DNA of 64,000 bases from CAYXVJ01 sp050309435 (GCA_050309435.1 JBNRMJ010000011.1:1-64000), one strand, 5' to 3'. Shown: positions 25,068 to 34,716, counted from the stretch's first letter. Notes: a model not told the origin generated them from the sequence alone. A program made the numbers and translations.

Positions 25068-25757
25068 ATGGCTTACATTGAGTTAAAATCCGTTTCAAAA
25101 TATTACCTGCACCTGGGTCGAGAGGGATTCGCACTCGACGATGTTTCGCTTTCGATCGATGAAGGAGAGTTCGTGACGATTGTCGGCAATTCCGGCAGCG
25201 GTAAATCCACTTTACTTGGAATATGCTCGGGTTTGATCGAGCCGTCTCAGGGTGATGTAATGCTGGGCGGCCAGCGGCTGTGGGCATTGAGCGAACAGGA
25301 GCGCGCCGAGCTGCGCCGTCGTATGATGGGACAAGTTTTCCAGGACTATAAACTGCTGGAATATCTGGATGTCAAAGATAATATCCGTTTACCATTGGTT
25401 TTGGATCATCAGGATATGGATGAAACTTATCTGGAATTTCTGCTTGAACGGCTAAAACTGCAGGATATCGCCGATAAATATCCGCGTCAGCTTTCAGGTG
25501 GCGAGCGTCAGCGTGTCGCTATCGCCAGAGCACTGGCCGGGAGGCCGCGAATTTTACTGGCAGATGAACCGACCGGAAATCTGGACTTGAATATTGCCCG
25601 TGAAATCATAAGTTTGCTTTATAGTTTTACCGAGGAGTTTGGATTAACGACTCTGTTGGTTACACACGACCCGCATATTGCCACGACTGCTGATCGCTAT
25701 ATAAGACTGGCCGGCGGTCGACTGGCGAGCGAAGAAGATGAGAGCAGCTTGATATGA
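25068..25757 (+). CDS. ABC transporter ATPase (BceA/MacB type)
   Basis: A 229-aa ATPase: Walker A GNSGSGKS (residues 40-47), QVFQDYKLL (Q loop), LSGGERQRVAIARAL (signature), ILLADEPTGNLD (Walker B and D loop) and the switch His in LVTHDP. DEPTGNLD is typical of the LolD/MacB/BceA group that works with FtsX-like permeases. AGAGG precedes the ATG. The gene overlaps the permease gene by 4 bases (ATGA), so the two are translated together. Confidence 0.92.
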   Translation: MAYIELKSVSKYYLHLGREGFALDDVSLSIDEGEFVTIVGNSGSGKSTLLGICSGLIEPSQGDVMLGGQRLWALSEQERAELRRRMMGQVFQDYKLLEYLDVKDNIRLPLVLDHQDMDETYLEFLLERLKLQDIADKYPRQLSGGERQRVAIARALAGRPRILLADEPTGNLDLNIAREIISLLYSFTEEFGLTTLLVTHDPHIATTADRYIRLAGGRLASEEDESSLI

Positions 25758-27736
25758 TCGAAAAAATACCCCTAAAACTTAAACTTCGAAGCAACATGGA
25801 CCTGGCCGTTCGTTCTTTAATTTCACGTCCCTGGTACATGCTGGCGCACTTTATTCTGCTCACGCTTTGCATGAGTTCTTTTTATATCATGATCAAATTG
25901 ATATATGTCATACCTTCACGTGCTCTACGAGGATTTTCGTTTTTTCGACGCGGAGGTCTGGAAGGAAGTACGGATCTCTTGCTTTTTGCTACCGGGGCAT
26001 TGTTGTTTTCATTGTTACTCGTTTCCGTACTGACATTGCGCATGCAAATACGCCTCTCCCGGCGTGCCAACAGGGATAACTATCTTGCATTAATCCAAAT
26101 TGGCATGAGCAGGTCCGAACTACAACATTCAATGCGTCTGGAAGGCTTTATTCTTTTGTGCGCGGGTATCATGCCCTCCCTCGGCATGAGTGATATCCTT
26201 CTTGATTTTCTAAGCGACCGCTGGGACTTACCGGAGCTGAATACAGCTTTATCCAATATGAAATACCAGGCCTTCTTTCTTTCGCTGTTTGTTTGCATTG
26301 TCTTACTGGAATTCGCTCATCTGAATTTAGTCCGTTCGATGGAGATGAGGAAAGACGATGGACATATTTCAAGTAAGCCTCTCTATCAGCGTTTTCACAG
26401 GAAAGCTGCCGGACGGACTCAAGTTTGGTTTGAAATAAAGAATCATTCCTGGCGCATATCACGCTTTGACGTTTTGGCAGATATACTTACACTTAGCGTT
26501 TCCTTTGCTTTAATATTCTTTATCTACGCTATCAAAGCGGGAATCAATAAACCGCAGCCGGATCGAGTCGCCACCGGGGTATCCTACGATCTGAAAACAA
26601 AAGACGGCGCTTTGTTTGATTTGAAAGAGGAAACAGAACGCTTGCTGACAGAGCTGCCTAATACTCTCAGGGATAAAATCGATGTGATATATCTAAATGA
26701 AGAGGCGACAATCAGCGTAGAGCTTGGAGAAGATCAATTAAGATCGCATTTTCGCGATCTGCTTGAAGATGCCGGATTATGGCCAAGCGATAATGACGGC
26801 ACGAACATGATAGAACTGGAATTTCTGGTATACCCCTTATCTAAAAAGGATTATTATGAATACTTCGATATACATGGCAGTTCCCTTTCTTTGGCATCAT
26901 ATGCAGAAAATAACAACGATATCGAGCTTAACTATGAGGAATGGACAGAGCTCTCCGGAGCTATCTTGATCGAAGATCTGTTTTATGCCGAAGAAGGTCG
27001 CATTCTCGTTGACAATTTTAAACCACTGGAACTGGAAGCCGGCAGTCGATTGAGTACAAGCGAAGTCGATCCGATGCTATCAGATTTATATATTACACAA
27101 GTCAGTGATCTTCGGCCCTGGTACATGGACCCTGTCAACGATCGTCTTACCCCTGTCATCCTGGTACCGGAGTCTGTCTATGAAAACATCCTCGAACGCC
27201 GGGAAACAGGCTCCTGGATCGCCAGATTGCGAGTGAATGAAAACTCGCTGATAAGCTTTCATAGTCAGGTAAAACGAGAATGGACAGCACGCAACACATT
27301 TCTCCGAGTTATTGATCATCACGGTCGACGCATGGAGCAGCTTCGTATCCATCATTCTCTGGATATGCTCTTTAATATTTCGCTTTTCTTCATAATTCAG
27401 TTGGTACTTATTCAGATCATAGCATTTACTCAAGGACAGTACTTTGTCCGTGAAGGCGAACTACACTTGTTGCATGCTATTGGCCTGGAGCGAAGACAAG
27501 AGCGATCCATCATCAGATATCATTGCTTGCAGGTGTTCTTCATCGCGCTTTTTATGTCCTATCTTTTAACCTTCCTGGCCTCATATGGCTGGAATAAAGT
27601 TATTCGCGAGATTACTGCGGTTAGTATCACCTGGCCGCTTACGGCTCTCATCGGGTTTTCGACCGGCTTAACGCTAGCTACTTTGATTTTCAGTCAGATC
27701 CGCTTCAAGAAAACTGCTGATGTCCATCTGCTCTGA
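25754..27736 (+). CDS. FtsX-like ABC permease (BceB-like)
   Basis: A 660-aa membrane protein. About five membrane helices in the first 260 residues are followed by a large extracytoplasmic domain (about 260-535) and three or more helices at the C-terminal end (MLFNISLFFIIQLVLIQIIA, then two more). This plan resembles BceB/VraG permeases, whose big outer loop senses antimicrobial peptides. With the short-loop kinase and ATPase upstream it likely forms a detoxification or sensing module against bacitracin-like or peptide antibiotics. The N-terminus starts with an amphipathic segment before the first helix. The ligand is not predictable. Confidence 0.8.
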   Translation: MIEKIPLKLKLRSNMDLAVRSLISRPWYMLAHFILLTLCMSSFYIMIKLIYVIPSRALRGFSFFRRGGLEGSTDLLLFATGALLFSLLLVSVLTLRMQIRLSRRANRDNYLALIQIGMSRSELQHSMRLEGFILLCAGIMPSLGMSDILLDFLSDRWDLPELNTALSNMKYQAFFLSLFVCIVLLEFAHLNLVRSMEMRKDDGHISSKPLYQRFHRKAAGRTQVWFEIKNHSWRISRFDVLADILTLSVSFALIFFIYAIKAGINKPQPDRVATGVSYDLKTKDGALFDLKEETERLLTELPNTLRDKIDVIYLNEEATISVELGEDQLRSHFRDLLEDAGLWPSDNDGTNMIELEFLVYPLSKKDYYEYFDIHGSSLSLASYAENNNDIELNYEEWTELSGAILIEDLFYAEEGRILVDNFKPLELEAGSRLSTSEVDPMLSDLYITQVSDLRPWYMDPVNDRLTPVILVPESVYENILERRETGSWIARLRVNENSLISFHSQVKREWTARNTFLRVIDHHGRRMEQLRIHHSLDMLFNISLFFIIQLVLIQIIAFTQGQYFVREGELHLLHAIGLERRQERSIIRYHCLQVFFIALFMSYLLTFLASYGWNKVIREITAVSITWPLTALIGFSTGLTLATLIFSQIRFKKTADVHLL

Positions 27737-27759
27737 TCTTGATGTTCTCGTATATACCT

Positions 27760-27796
27760 AAAAAAAGGGATCCTGCCCGCATGGGGTAAGATCCCT
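27760..27796. terminator. Bidirectional terminator between the BceB-like and ispH-S1 genes
   Basis: GGGATC and GATCCC arms (27767-27772 and 27790-27795) with an extended imperfect inner stem. On the minus strand it is followed by seven Ts (27766-27760), making it a clear terminator of the ispH-S1 operon. On the plus strand the T tract is weak. Confidence 0.75.
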
Positions 27797-27826
27797 AATA
27801 TTTACAAGTTGATCGGATTTTACGGA

Positions 27827-29995
27827 TTACTCCTGAGTTTCCTCGGCGACGGCTTCCGTCTCGACAACTTCTTCAACGTTTTCTTCGGCGTCAACATTCA
27901 AAACCTCACCAATGGTGCTGTCCTGATCGGTATCCTGATACGAAGTAGGTGCCTGATCCTCGTCTTCCTTCTTGGCCTTCGGCTTTTCGGCTGCGGGCTC
28001 GAGAAGAGTATCGATCGGGGCAACATCTTTAATACTGATGCTGATACGGCGGGAGTCGTTATTGACGTCCAGGACGCGGGCATCGACTTCCATGCCTTCC
28101 TTCAGCACTTCTTCCGGACGGTTCAAGCGGTTGCTTGAGATCTGGGAAATGTGACAAAGGGCATCTACACCTTCTGCAACTTCGACGAATGCGCCAAAGT
28201 TGAACATACGAACAACTTTACCATGTACGATGGCGCCTACGGGGAAGCGCTCTTCGATGTTGTGATAAGGATCATCTTCGATGCGCTTGTAGCCCAAAGA
28301 GATTCTCTTCTTCTCACGTTCGAAGTCCTTTACGTATACCTGAATCACATCACCGACGGCAACCACTTCAGACGGATGCTTGATGCGGTTCCAGGACAAC
28401 TCGGAAATGTGAACCAGACCATCTACGCCTCCGATATCGACGAATGCGCCGAAATTAGTCAGGCTGCGAACGATACCGTCATAGATATCGCCGACTTCGA
28501 TGTTGGCCCAGAGTTCTTCTGATTTTTCTTTACGGTCGCGGTTCAAGAGCGCACGGCGCGAACCCGAGACGCGGAGTCTGCGCTTTTCGGGATCAAATTG
28601 CGTGACCAGGATTTCAAAGGTCTCATCCTGATAAGGCTCCAGATCAGTTACCGTTCCCAACTCGAGCTGAGTGCGGTGGATATAAATATCGATACCGCCA
28701 TAGGTTGCGATAACCCCGTCTTTAACCACATTTACAACTTTAACCGTAATCGGTGTCTTCTCGTTAAATGCTTCCTCAACTTGATTCTTGTACTTGGCGA
28801 AATCAACGCGAGCCTTTGAAAGAAGAATTTCCTTACCAACCTCAGTATTCCGAATGGAACGGACGTAGACATCAATCTCTGTACGATCTTCAATTGCTTG
28901 ATCCAGGTCAAAATCGGGATTATTCTCAAACTCGTGCCGCGGAATTTTACCCTCCGATTTGTCGCGAACGTCTACATAGACATTTTCGTCGTCATACCGG
29001 ACAATGATGCCCTTCACGGTAGCACCTCTGTGGAGCTGCGGGATCTGTTCGATATAGTCGGTGAAACTGATATCTCCCTGCTCAAGTTCGTTGTTTACTG
29101 CGTCATCACTCATTATGTGAATAACCTCCCTGATAATACTTTCCGGTGAAGAAGCACCTGCCGTGACACCAACTTTCTTATGTGCCAGTTTTCCTTCAAG
29201 AAGGAGCTTGTACACATCCTCGGCGGTCTCAATCAGATAATTCTCATCGGATACGACCTGACAAGTTTCCAGAAGTTTTCTCGTATTCGAGCTGTTTCGG
29301 CTGCCAATGATGAGCATAAGCTCAGAATCAGCGGCCAGCTTTAACGTTTCCGTCTGCCTTTTCTGGGTCGCACTACATATTGTATCAAATATTTCAAGCT
29401 TTGCAATTTTTTTCTGTAAAATTCGGGATATTTCGCTGAATTGCCTTACAGAATAGGTTGTTTGGCTCGTTAATAAATACTCTCCAACTGCAAACTGCAG
29501 ATTTTCGGCTTCTTCAACCAGGGATATGATCGTTGCACTATTGTCGCATGCCCCGTTTATGCCGATAATTTCGGGATGATCGGGCTTTCCGGTAAGAATA
29601 ATTCCTTTTCCTTCCCGATGCGCTCGTGCCACAAGCTCTTGGATTCGGCTTACATATCCGCAGGTGGCGTTCGCCAATTGACAGCTCCTGGCTTTCAGTT
29701 CCTCGATAACCCGCGGTGCTTCGCCATGTGCACGTATTAACACGGTACTTCCTGCTTCAATCTCTTCGACGGATTTAGCCAGCTTCATTCCTTTGGACAT
29801 CAAGTCACCGGTCACGATTTCATTATGAATCACTTCGCCCAGCATATAGATTGGCGCCGATGAATCATCTTTTTCCACCAGATCATAGGCCATCCGAACC
29901 GCCCGCTTGACACCACCGCAGAACCCGGCAAGCTTCGCCAGGGTAACTTGCCTCGGCAATAAATTACTGTTTACATTCCTACGGCTCAAGGTCAT
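27827..29995 (-). CDS. ispH-rpsA: Fusion of IspH (HMBPP reductase) and S1-repeat RNA-binding protein
   Basis: A 722-aa two-part protein known from Clostridia. Residues about 14-300 are IspH, the [4Fe-4S] enzyme of the last step of the MEP isoprenoid pathway: AGFCGGVKRAV, IRAHGEAP, ATCGYV and ICSATQKRQ supply the three cluster cysteines and the substrate His. Residues about 320-670 hold four S1 (OB-fold) repeats, each with a G-F-V/I-x-x-G-x-x-G-L/I pattern such as GAFVDIGGVDGLVHIS and GAFVEVAEGVDALCHIS. The last 50 residues are a Glu-rich tail. The ATG overlaps the plsC stop by 4 bases. The S1 part probably takes the place of ribosomal protein S1 or an RNA-binding factor. Confidence 0.92.
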   Translation of the reverse strand: MTLSRRNVNSNLLPRQVTLAKLAGFCGGVKRAVRMAYDLVEKDDSSAPIYMLGEVIHNEIVTGDLMSKGMKLAKSVEEIEAGSTVLIRAHGEAPRVIEELKARSCQLANATCGYVSRIQELVARAHREGKGIILTGKPDHPEIIGINGACDNSATIISLVEEAENLQFAVGEYLLTSQTTYSVRQFSEISRILQKKIAKLEIFDTICSATQKRQTETLKLAADSELMLIIGSRNSSNTRKLLETCQVVSDENYLIETAEDVYKLLLEGKLAHKKVGVTAGASSPESIIREVIHIMSDDAVNNELEQGDISFTDYIEQIPQLHRGATVKGIIVRYDDENVYVDVRDKSEGKIPRHEFENNPDFDLDQAIEDRTEIDVYVRSIRNTEVGKEILLSKARVDFAKYKNQVEEAFNEKTPITVKVVNVVKDGVIATYGGIDIYIHRTQLELGTVTDLEPYQDETFEILVTQFDPEKRRLRVSGSRRALLNRDRKEKSEELWANIEVGDIYDGIVRSLTNFGAFVDIGGVDGLVHISELSWNRIKHPSEVVAVGDVIQVYVKDFEREKKRISLGYKRIEDDPYHNIEERFPVGAIVHGKVVRMFNFGAFVEVAEGVDALCHISQISSNRLNRPEEVLKEGMEVDARVLDVNNDSRRISISIKDVAPIDTLLEPAAEKPKAKKEDEDQAPTSYQDTDQDSTIGEVLNVDAEENVEEVVETEAVAEETQE

Positions 29996-30678
29996 TGGAC
30001 TATACCTGCATCCTTATCTGCTAAGTAAGCCAAACCGTTCAAAGAATAAACACGGCGCATCATTTCGATGACCATTTCCTCGTCGCTTCGAGTTCCGGCC
30101 GGACTTGTTTTCAGATCTTCGAAAGTAAAAGGGTCACCAACCGTGACTGTCACACGGCCGCGGAATCTAAATCTGCCCCGGATGGCAAGCGGCTGAATGA
30201 TGGCTCCGCTCCTTTTAGCGAAATGAAGTACACCCGGTTTAGGTAAATAATCCATATGATTGGCAGAAAAGGGAACCCGTGTGCCTTCCGGAAAGATTGA
30301 TACGATTTTCTTATCTTGCAGACGTCCCAGAATTTCCCTGGCCGAAGATAAGCTTGTCTTTTCCCTGTTGATCGGGATGGCCCCCCACCAACGCAGAAAA
30401 CGATTCGTAAACTTATTCTTGAACAACTCTTCTTTGGCTACAAAATAAATCCAGGGCTCGAAATTTACGTGGATTGCGGGAATGTCAAATAGACTGGTGT
30501 GATTGGAAATCAACAATACGGGACCTTCCTGCAGAAGCTTGTCTTTATTAACATACTCCATACGAAAGAGCATATGCATCAAACCATTTACCAGTACCCG
30601 AATAAAACGTCTGCCTCCGCTATTCATCTTCTCGGGCAGATTGTGTTTATTCTCTTTTGAATCGGCTTGTTTACTCAT
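29992..30678 (-). CDS. plsC: 1-acyl-sn-glycerol-3-phosphate acyltransferase
   Basis: Membrane-associated acyltransferase of phospholipid synthesis, 228 aa. It has the four family blocks: NHTSLFDIP (NHxxxxD catalytic motif), INREKTS, FPEGTRVP and GAIIQPLAIRGR. A basic N-terminus (GGRRFIRVLVNGLMH) is likely an amphipathic anchor. The start overlaps the cmk stop by 4 bases (ATGA), and the stop overlaps ispH-S1 in the same way. The cmk-plsC-ispH-S1 order is seen in other Clostridia. Confidence 0.9.
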   Translation of the reverse strand: MSKQADSKENKHNLPEKMNSGGRRFIRVLVNGLMHMLFRMEYVNKDKLLQEGPVLLISNHTSLFDIPAIHVNFEPWIYFVAKEELFKNKFTNRFLRWWGAIPINREKTSLSSAREILGRLQDKKIVSIFPEGTRVPFSANHMDYLPKPGVLHFAKRSGAIIQPLAIRGRFRFRGRVTVTVGDPFTFEDLKTSPAGTRSDEEMVIEMMRRVYSLNGLAYLADKDAGIVQ

Positions 30679-31367
30679 GAACCGGACTTCTCCTTATCAG
30701 AGAAGAATGTTGTTTTATCTCTCACTATATTCAGTACCTCTGCAACCACATCATCGACATCCATACTGCTACTGTCGATTTCTATGGCATCCTCGGTTTT
30801 AATCAATGGGGCAAAGGCACGCTCGCTGTCTTGTTTGTCTCGAAATGCCAGATCTCTTTTCACGTCTTCGATCGTCTGGTCACCTATTCGAGCCGAGGCA
30901 TCTTCAAATCGCCTGGCTGCTCTGACATCTAAATCAGCCGTAAGAAATATCTTTATATCTGCTTCGGGCAGTACATACGATGTAATATCTCTGCCGTCCA
31001 TGACGACATCCTGCTCGCTGGCAATTTCACGTTGACGTTCGACCATTTTGAGTCTGCAAGCGGGAACCGCCGATATATCAGAAGCCCAGCGAGATATTTC
31101 GGGCGTTCGAATCTCGCGACTCACATCAATACCGTCCAGATAGATATGCTGTTCTCCGTCGATATAACGTAAATCAACCGTAGTGTCTTTTAGCATCTCG
31201 TTGATGCCATCCCAATCAGAAGCTTCCAAACCTAAACGGGCGGCCTTCAAACCGGCTGCACGGTACATTGCGCCTGTATCTATATATAGTATACCCAAAA
31301 CTCTGGCCACCGCTTTGGCAATCGTGCTTTTCCCCGCACCGCTGGGTCCGTCAATCGCTATTTGCAT
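30675..31367 (-). CDS. cmk: Cytidylate kinase
   Basis: Phosphorylates CMP and dCMP with ATP. Length 230 aa. It starts with IAIDGPSGAGKSTIAKAVA (P-loop, residues 7-15), followed by YIDTGAMYRA (CMP site), DGRDITSYVLPEADIKIFLTA (quoted in parts: GRDI) and RxxxDxxR-like FRDKQDSERAFAPL. It is a true Cmk, in contrast to the altered cytidylate-kinase-like domain at 14.5 kb. It follows the hutP-like gene by 20 bases in a long operon. Confidence 0.93.
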   Translation of the reverse strand: MQIAIDGPSGAGKSTIAKAVARVLGILYIDTGAMYRAAGLKAARLGLEASDWDGINEMLKDTTVDLRYIDGEQHIYLDGIDVSREIRTPEISRWASDISAVPACRLKMVERQREIASEQDVVMDGRDITSYVLPEADIKIFLTADLDVRAARRFEDASARIGDQTIEDVKRDLAFRDKQDSERAFAPLIKTEDAIEIDSSSMDVDDVVAEVLNIVRDKTTFFSDKEKSGS

Positions 31368-31387
31368 CTGTTAAACTTTCTCCATCC

Positions 31388-31822
31388 TTACATTGCACGG
31401 TGTCCGAGTCCTATGGCTACCTCATCCAAATGAAGCAGGCCGATACCGAAATAGGTACAGACACTGACATTATTATTTAAACGAACAATACCGATTTTAC
31501 CACCGATATTCAAACCTGTCGCTTTCGTGATAAGTTGGGCGATAGCTTCATGCGCCGCGCCGGCAACAGCACCTTCTTCCGTATAGGTGTTGCCGATCAG
31601 CCCTTCGCGTCTGGCCGCAACGACAGCCCGTTCGATTAAACGTGATATGGATGCAATATATTCTCCGCCAAAATCAACAGCAGTAGCCTTAATGCCTTCT
31701 GTGGCAAGCTCTTCTATCATGCGGCGTTCTTCTTCCCTGTTTTGTGTGATCGCGATTCTTATCGCGGCCGTGGCGGCTAGTTTGCTATCTGCCGCACGCG
31801 GTCTTTCTTTATGTCCTTCCAT
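31388..31822 (-). CDS. HutP-family RNA-binding regulator
   Basis: A 144-aa protein of the clostridial HutP family. IERAVVAARREGLI and the C-terminal GIGLLHLDEVAIGLGHRAM match HutP, which in Bacillus binds hut mRNA with histidine and Mg2+ and prevents termination. Here no histidine-utilisation genes are near. It lies between an rpiR-type regulator and cmk, so the RNA target and ligand are likely different or in another part of the genome. The two His that bind metal in HutP (HLDEV and GHRA regions) seem to be retained. Weak AGGA upstream of the ATG. Confidence 0.8.
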   Translation of the reverse strand: MEGHKERPRAADSKLAATAAIRIAITQNREEERRMIEELATEGIKATAVDFGGEYIASISRLIERAVVAARREGLIGNTYTEEGAVAGAAHEAIAQLITKATGLNIGGKIGIVRLNNNVSVCTYFGIGLLHLDEVAIGLGHRAM

Positions 31823-31873
31823 CTTACCGTCCTACTGTATATATATTTAAGCTGTCAGCTAAATAAACCGTCC

Positions 31874-32794
31874 TTAATTATTATCTTCGTCGCTGAACTC
31901 GAATGGTTTTGGCTTGGCGCTCAGACCTTTGTCATACACCGTGTACTCATCCCAAATTGTTTCCAGGCGGTCAAGGCGGGTACTAAGGATTCCTTCTCGG
32001 CGGATGGCGATCGCCGCCAATAAAGCCGTTATGGTACTGAACGTAACAGATAGAGCATCCACAAACGAGAACATGTCAGATTCGGCGAAGAGACAGAGAT
32101 CCGCATATTTTACCAAAGGTGATTCCGGACCATCGGTAATGGCAAGCGTGGCAGCTCCTGCTTCTTTAGCGAAGGCCATTGTCCGTACGGAACGACTGGA
32201 ATAACGGGGATTGCTGATACCGACAAAAACATCTCCTTCGTGGATCGACATGATCTGTTCGATCATCTCGCTTCCGCTTGCTGTGGCAACCAATCTGACG
32301 TCGTCGAGCATCAGGTTCAAATAAAAATGTAAAAAAGCCGATAAGGGAGCTGAAGATCTTACGCCAACGATAAATACCCGGTTCGCCGACAGTAGAAGGT
32401 CGGTTGCTTCGTCAAAACTCTGTTTATCCCGTCTATCGTGAGCTTTTCTTAAACGATCGGCATCCTGGAGTAATACCTGGCCAAGTATGTCTTGGGATGC
32501 AGATAATTTCGCAGAAGCTTTCATGCGCTGCGAGGCTGTCATGCTTGTTTTCAGTTCGTCACGCAGCGAATGGATGAACTCAGGAAAGCCGCTGAATCCC
32601 AATTCAGCGGCAAATCTGACTACCGTGGACTCACTGACCCCGGCAGCCAGGCCAATACCGGCTGCCGTTTGATCGGTGACCTCTTGTTTATGTGCTTGAA
32701 TATAATGAGCAATAGCCTTATGGCCTTTACTCATTTTTTTGAAATTGTTCTCAATCAAGTCCAAAACAGATTGAGTTCTGCGTTCTTTACTCAT
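31874..32794 (-). CDS. RpiR/MurR-family transcriptional regulator
   Basis: A 306-aa regulator. The N-terminal helix-turn-helix (about 1-77) includes AAGIGLAAGVSESTVVRFA and LGFSGFPEFI, and the C-terminal SIS sugar-phosphate-binding domain (about 125-260) has VFIVGVRSSAPLS and GDVFVGISNPRYSSRSV (quoted in part). GGAGG precedes the ATG. It begins 12 bases after the oadA-like gene ends and is co-directional, so it may sense a sugar phosphate and control this operon. Direct evidence for the target is absent. Confidence 0.88.
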   Translation of the reverse strand: MSKERRTQSVLDLIENNFKKMSKGHKAIAHYIQAHKQEVTDQTAAGIGLAAGVSESTVVRFAAELGFSGFPEFIHSLRDELKTSMTASQRMKASAKLSASQDILGQVLLQDADRLRKAHDRRDKQSFDEATDLLLSANRVFIVGVRSSAPLSAFLHFYLNLMLDDVRLVATASGSEMIEQIMSIHEGDVFVGISNPRYSSRSVRTMAFAKEAGAATLAITDGPESPLVKYADLCLFAESDMFSFVDALSVTFSTITALLAAIAIRREGILSTRLDRLETIWDEYTVYDKGLSAKPKPFEFSDEDNN

Positions 32795-32806
32795 CCAACC
32801 TCCGTC

Positions 32807-34204
32807 TTAGACAGGTTGGACTTGCTGCTTTACACTACCAACCGTGTCATCCAGTTTATGTTTTTCCTGTAAGCGCCAGATAAAAAATTTCTCTGCAACT
32901 TGCGGGAACATCGCATAAGTGAGGACATCCTCTTCACTCTCGATGTACTGTGCCGCTTGTTTACGAACGGAATCCAGTTCGGCAGGTATTAAGTCTGCCG
33001 GTCTCACGGTAACCGCTTCTTCATCACCGAGCAATCGTTGACGAAGCTCTTCGTTAACCGGTGCGGGAGTCTGACCATACATGCCGCGCAGAATATCCTT
33101 CGATTCATTGGTGACCATCTTATAACGTTCACCCGAAACAACATTGAGCACGGCTTGTGTGCCGACAATCTGGCTTGAAGGTGTGACCAGCGGCGGATAA
33201 CCGAAATCTTCCCGAACACGCGGTACTTCTTCGAGTACTTCTGTTAGTTTATCCTCTTGACCCGATTGTTTCAACTGCGAGACCAGGTTGGAGAGCATGC
33301 CACCTGGTACCTGATAGCGTAAAGCGTTGGTATCGACACCTAAAACCTTGGGACTGATGAGTCCGGAAGCAATCCATTCTTCTCTGATTTTATTGAATAT
33401 TTCGGTGGCCGGAATCATCAATTCCATGTTAATGCCTGTTTCAAACTCACTGCCTTCCAGTGCTTTAACCAAAACTTCGGTAGCAGGCTGCGAGCTGCCC
33501 ATGGATAAGGGCGTTAAAGCGGTATCGATGATATCCGCTCCGGCTTCGATACCTTTTAAATAGGACATGGCACCCATGCCGGTCGTGTAATGGGTATGAA
33601 GTTCAAGTGGTATGCTGATAACTTCCTTAATCGCTTTCGTCAGATCGTAAGCGTCCTGAGGCAGTAAAAGACCCGCCATATCCTTGATACATATCGAATC
33701 GGCACCCATCTCTTCGAGCTGCTTGCAGTCTTGAGCAAACTTCTCCAGAGAATGGAAAGGACTCGTCGTATAGGAAATACAAGCCTGGGCATGTGCACCT
33801 TCGCGTAAGGTAGCCTTCATCGCCTGTTCGATATTGCGATAATCGTTTAGCGCATCGAAGATGCGGATGATATCAATACCGTTGGCCACCGAGCGTTTGA
33901 CAAACTCGTCAACTACATCATCGGCATAGTGCTTATAACCCAGAAGATTCTGACCACGAAGCAGCATCTGAAGTTTCGTGTTCGGAGCTCCTTTTCTGAT
34001 CTTTCTTAAACGTTCCCAGGGATCTTCATTCAAGAATCGCACGCAAGCATCAAACGTGGCACCACCCCAGCATTCAAGCGCATGATAGCCAACCTTATCA
34101 AGATAAGGCAAGGCAGCTTCCATTTGAGCATAACGCATACGCGTCGCAGCCAGAGACTGATGAGCGTCTCGTAATATAGTCTCAACTATTTTAACTTTAG
34201 CCAT
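32807..34204 (-). CDS. OadA/transcarboxylase 5S-type carboxyltransferase subunit
   Basis: A 465-aa HMGL-like TIM-barrel carboxyltransferase plus a conserved carboxylase domain. RDAHQSLAATRM holds the metal Asp (D13), ICIKDMAGLL the carboxylated Lys (K174), and ELHTHYTTGM the metal-binding His pair (about 207-210). No biotin domain is attached; the carrier is encoded separately just upstream. This matches OadA without carrier or the 5S subunit of transcarboxylase, moving CO2 between oxaloacetate/pyruvate and biotin. The ATG at 34204 with GGAGGA is preferred over a TTG 12 bases upstream. Which acceptor is used depends on the partner subunits. Confidence 0.88.
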   Translation of the reverse strand: MAKVKIVETILRDAHQSLAATRMRYAQMEAALPYLDKVGYHALECWGGATFDACVRFLNEDPWERLRKIRKGAPNTKLQMLLRGQNLLGYKHYADDVVDEFVKRSVANGIDIIRIFDALNDYRNIEQAMKATLREGAHAQACISYTTSPFHSLEKFAQDCKQLEEMGADSICIKDMAGLLLPQDAYDLTKAIKEVISIPLELHTHYTTGMGAMSYLKGIEAGADIIDTALTPLSMGSSQPATEVLVKALEGSEFETGINMELMIPATEIFNKIREEWIASGLISPKVLGVDTNALRYQVPGGMLSNLVSQLKQSGQEDKLTEVLEEVPRVREDFGYPPLVTPSSQIVGTQAVLNVVSGERYKMVTNESKDILRGMYGQTPAPVNEELRQRLLGDEEAVTVRPADLIPAELDSVRKQAAQYIESEEDVLTYAMFPQVAEKFFIWRLQEKHKLDDTVGSVKQQVQPV

Positions 34205-34248
34205 GGAATCCTCCAATCATACCGGTACCATAAAACGTACAGGTAAAC

Positions 34249-34683
34249 CTATTCGATACTTAATAAAGCATCTCCGGCATTGACCGACTGTCCGGCCTGT
34301 ACATTAATTCCCGCAACTACACCGTCACGTCCGGACTGTATTTCATTTTCCATTTTCATCGCTTCAAGGATACACAGGACGGTACCTTTCTTTACCGGAT
34401 CACCGACCTTTACTTTAACCGAGAGAATCGTGCCGGGCATCGGAGCCTTCATTACCTCTCCCTTCAGCACGGGAGCTGCTTTAACTTCGGCTTTGGGCTC
34501 GGGTGCCGGAGGGGCTACCGGCGCTGCTGCGGCGAGCGGAGCTGCCGGGACAGGAGCAGGTGCAGGTGCTGCGGGAGCTACGGGAGCAGCTGGCATTGCG
34601 GGAGCTGCTGCAGATACCCCTGCCGACTCTTCTACGGCTACTTCATAGGTACGACCATTGACGGTAATTTTATAGGCTTTCAT
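34249..34683 (-). CDS. Biotin carboxyl carrier protein (1.3S/gamma type)
   Basis: A 144-aa carrier. A short N-terminal strand (KAYKITVNGRTYEVAVEE), then a long Ala/Pro linker (about residues 25-70, mostly Ala, Pro and Val) and a biotinyl domain with EAMKMENE, in which Lys110 is biotinylated, ending GDALLSIE. The linker lets the domain swing between the 12S-like and 5S-like carboxyltransferases. GGGAGGAAC precedes the ATG. Organisation matches transcarboxylase 1.3S and decarboxylase carrier subunits. Confidence 0.93.
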   Translation of the reverse strand: MKAYKITVNGRTYEVAVEESAGVSAAAPAMPAAPVAPAAPAPAPVPAAPLAAAAPVAPPAPEPKAEVKAAPVLKGEVMKAPMPGTILSVKVKVGDPVKKGTVLCILEAMKMENEIQSGRDGVVAGINVQAGQSVNAGDALLSIE

Positions 34684-34716
34684 ATAGTTCCTCCCTAATG
34701 ATGGATTAAGCTTGTC

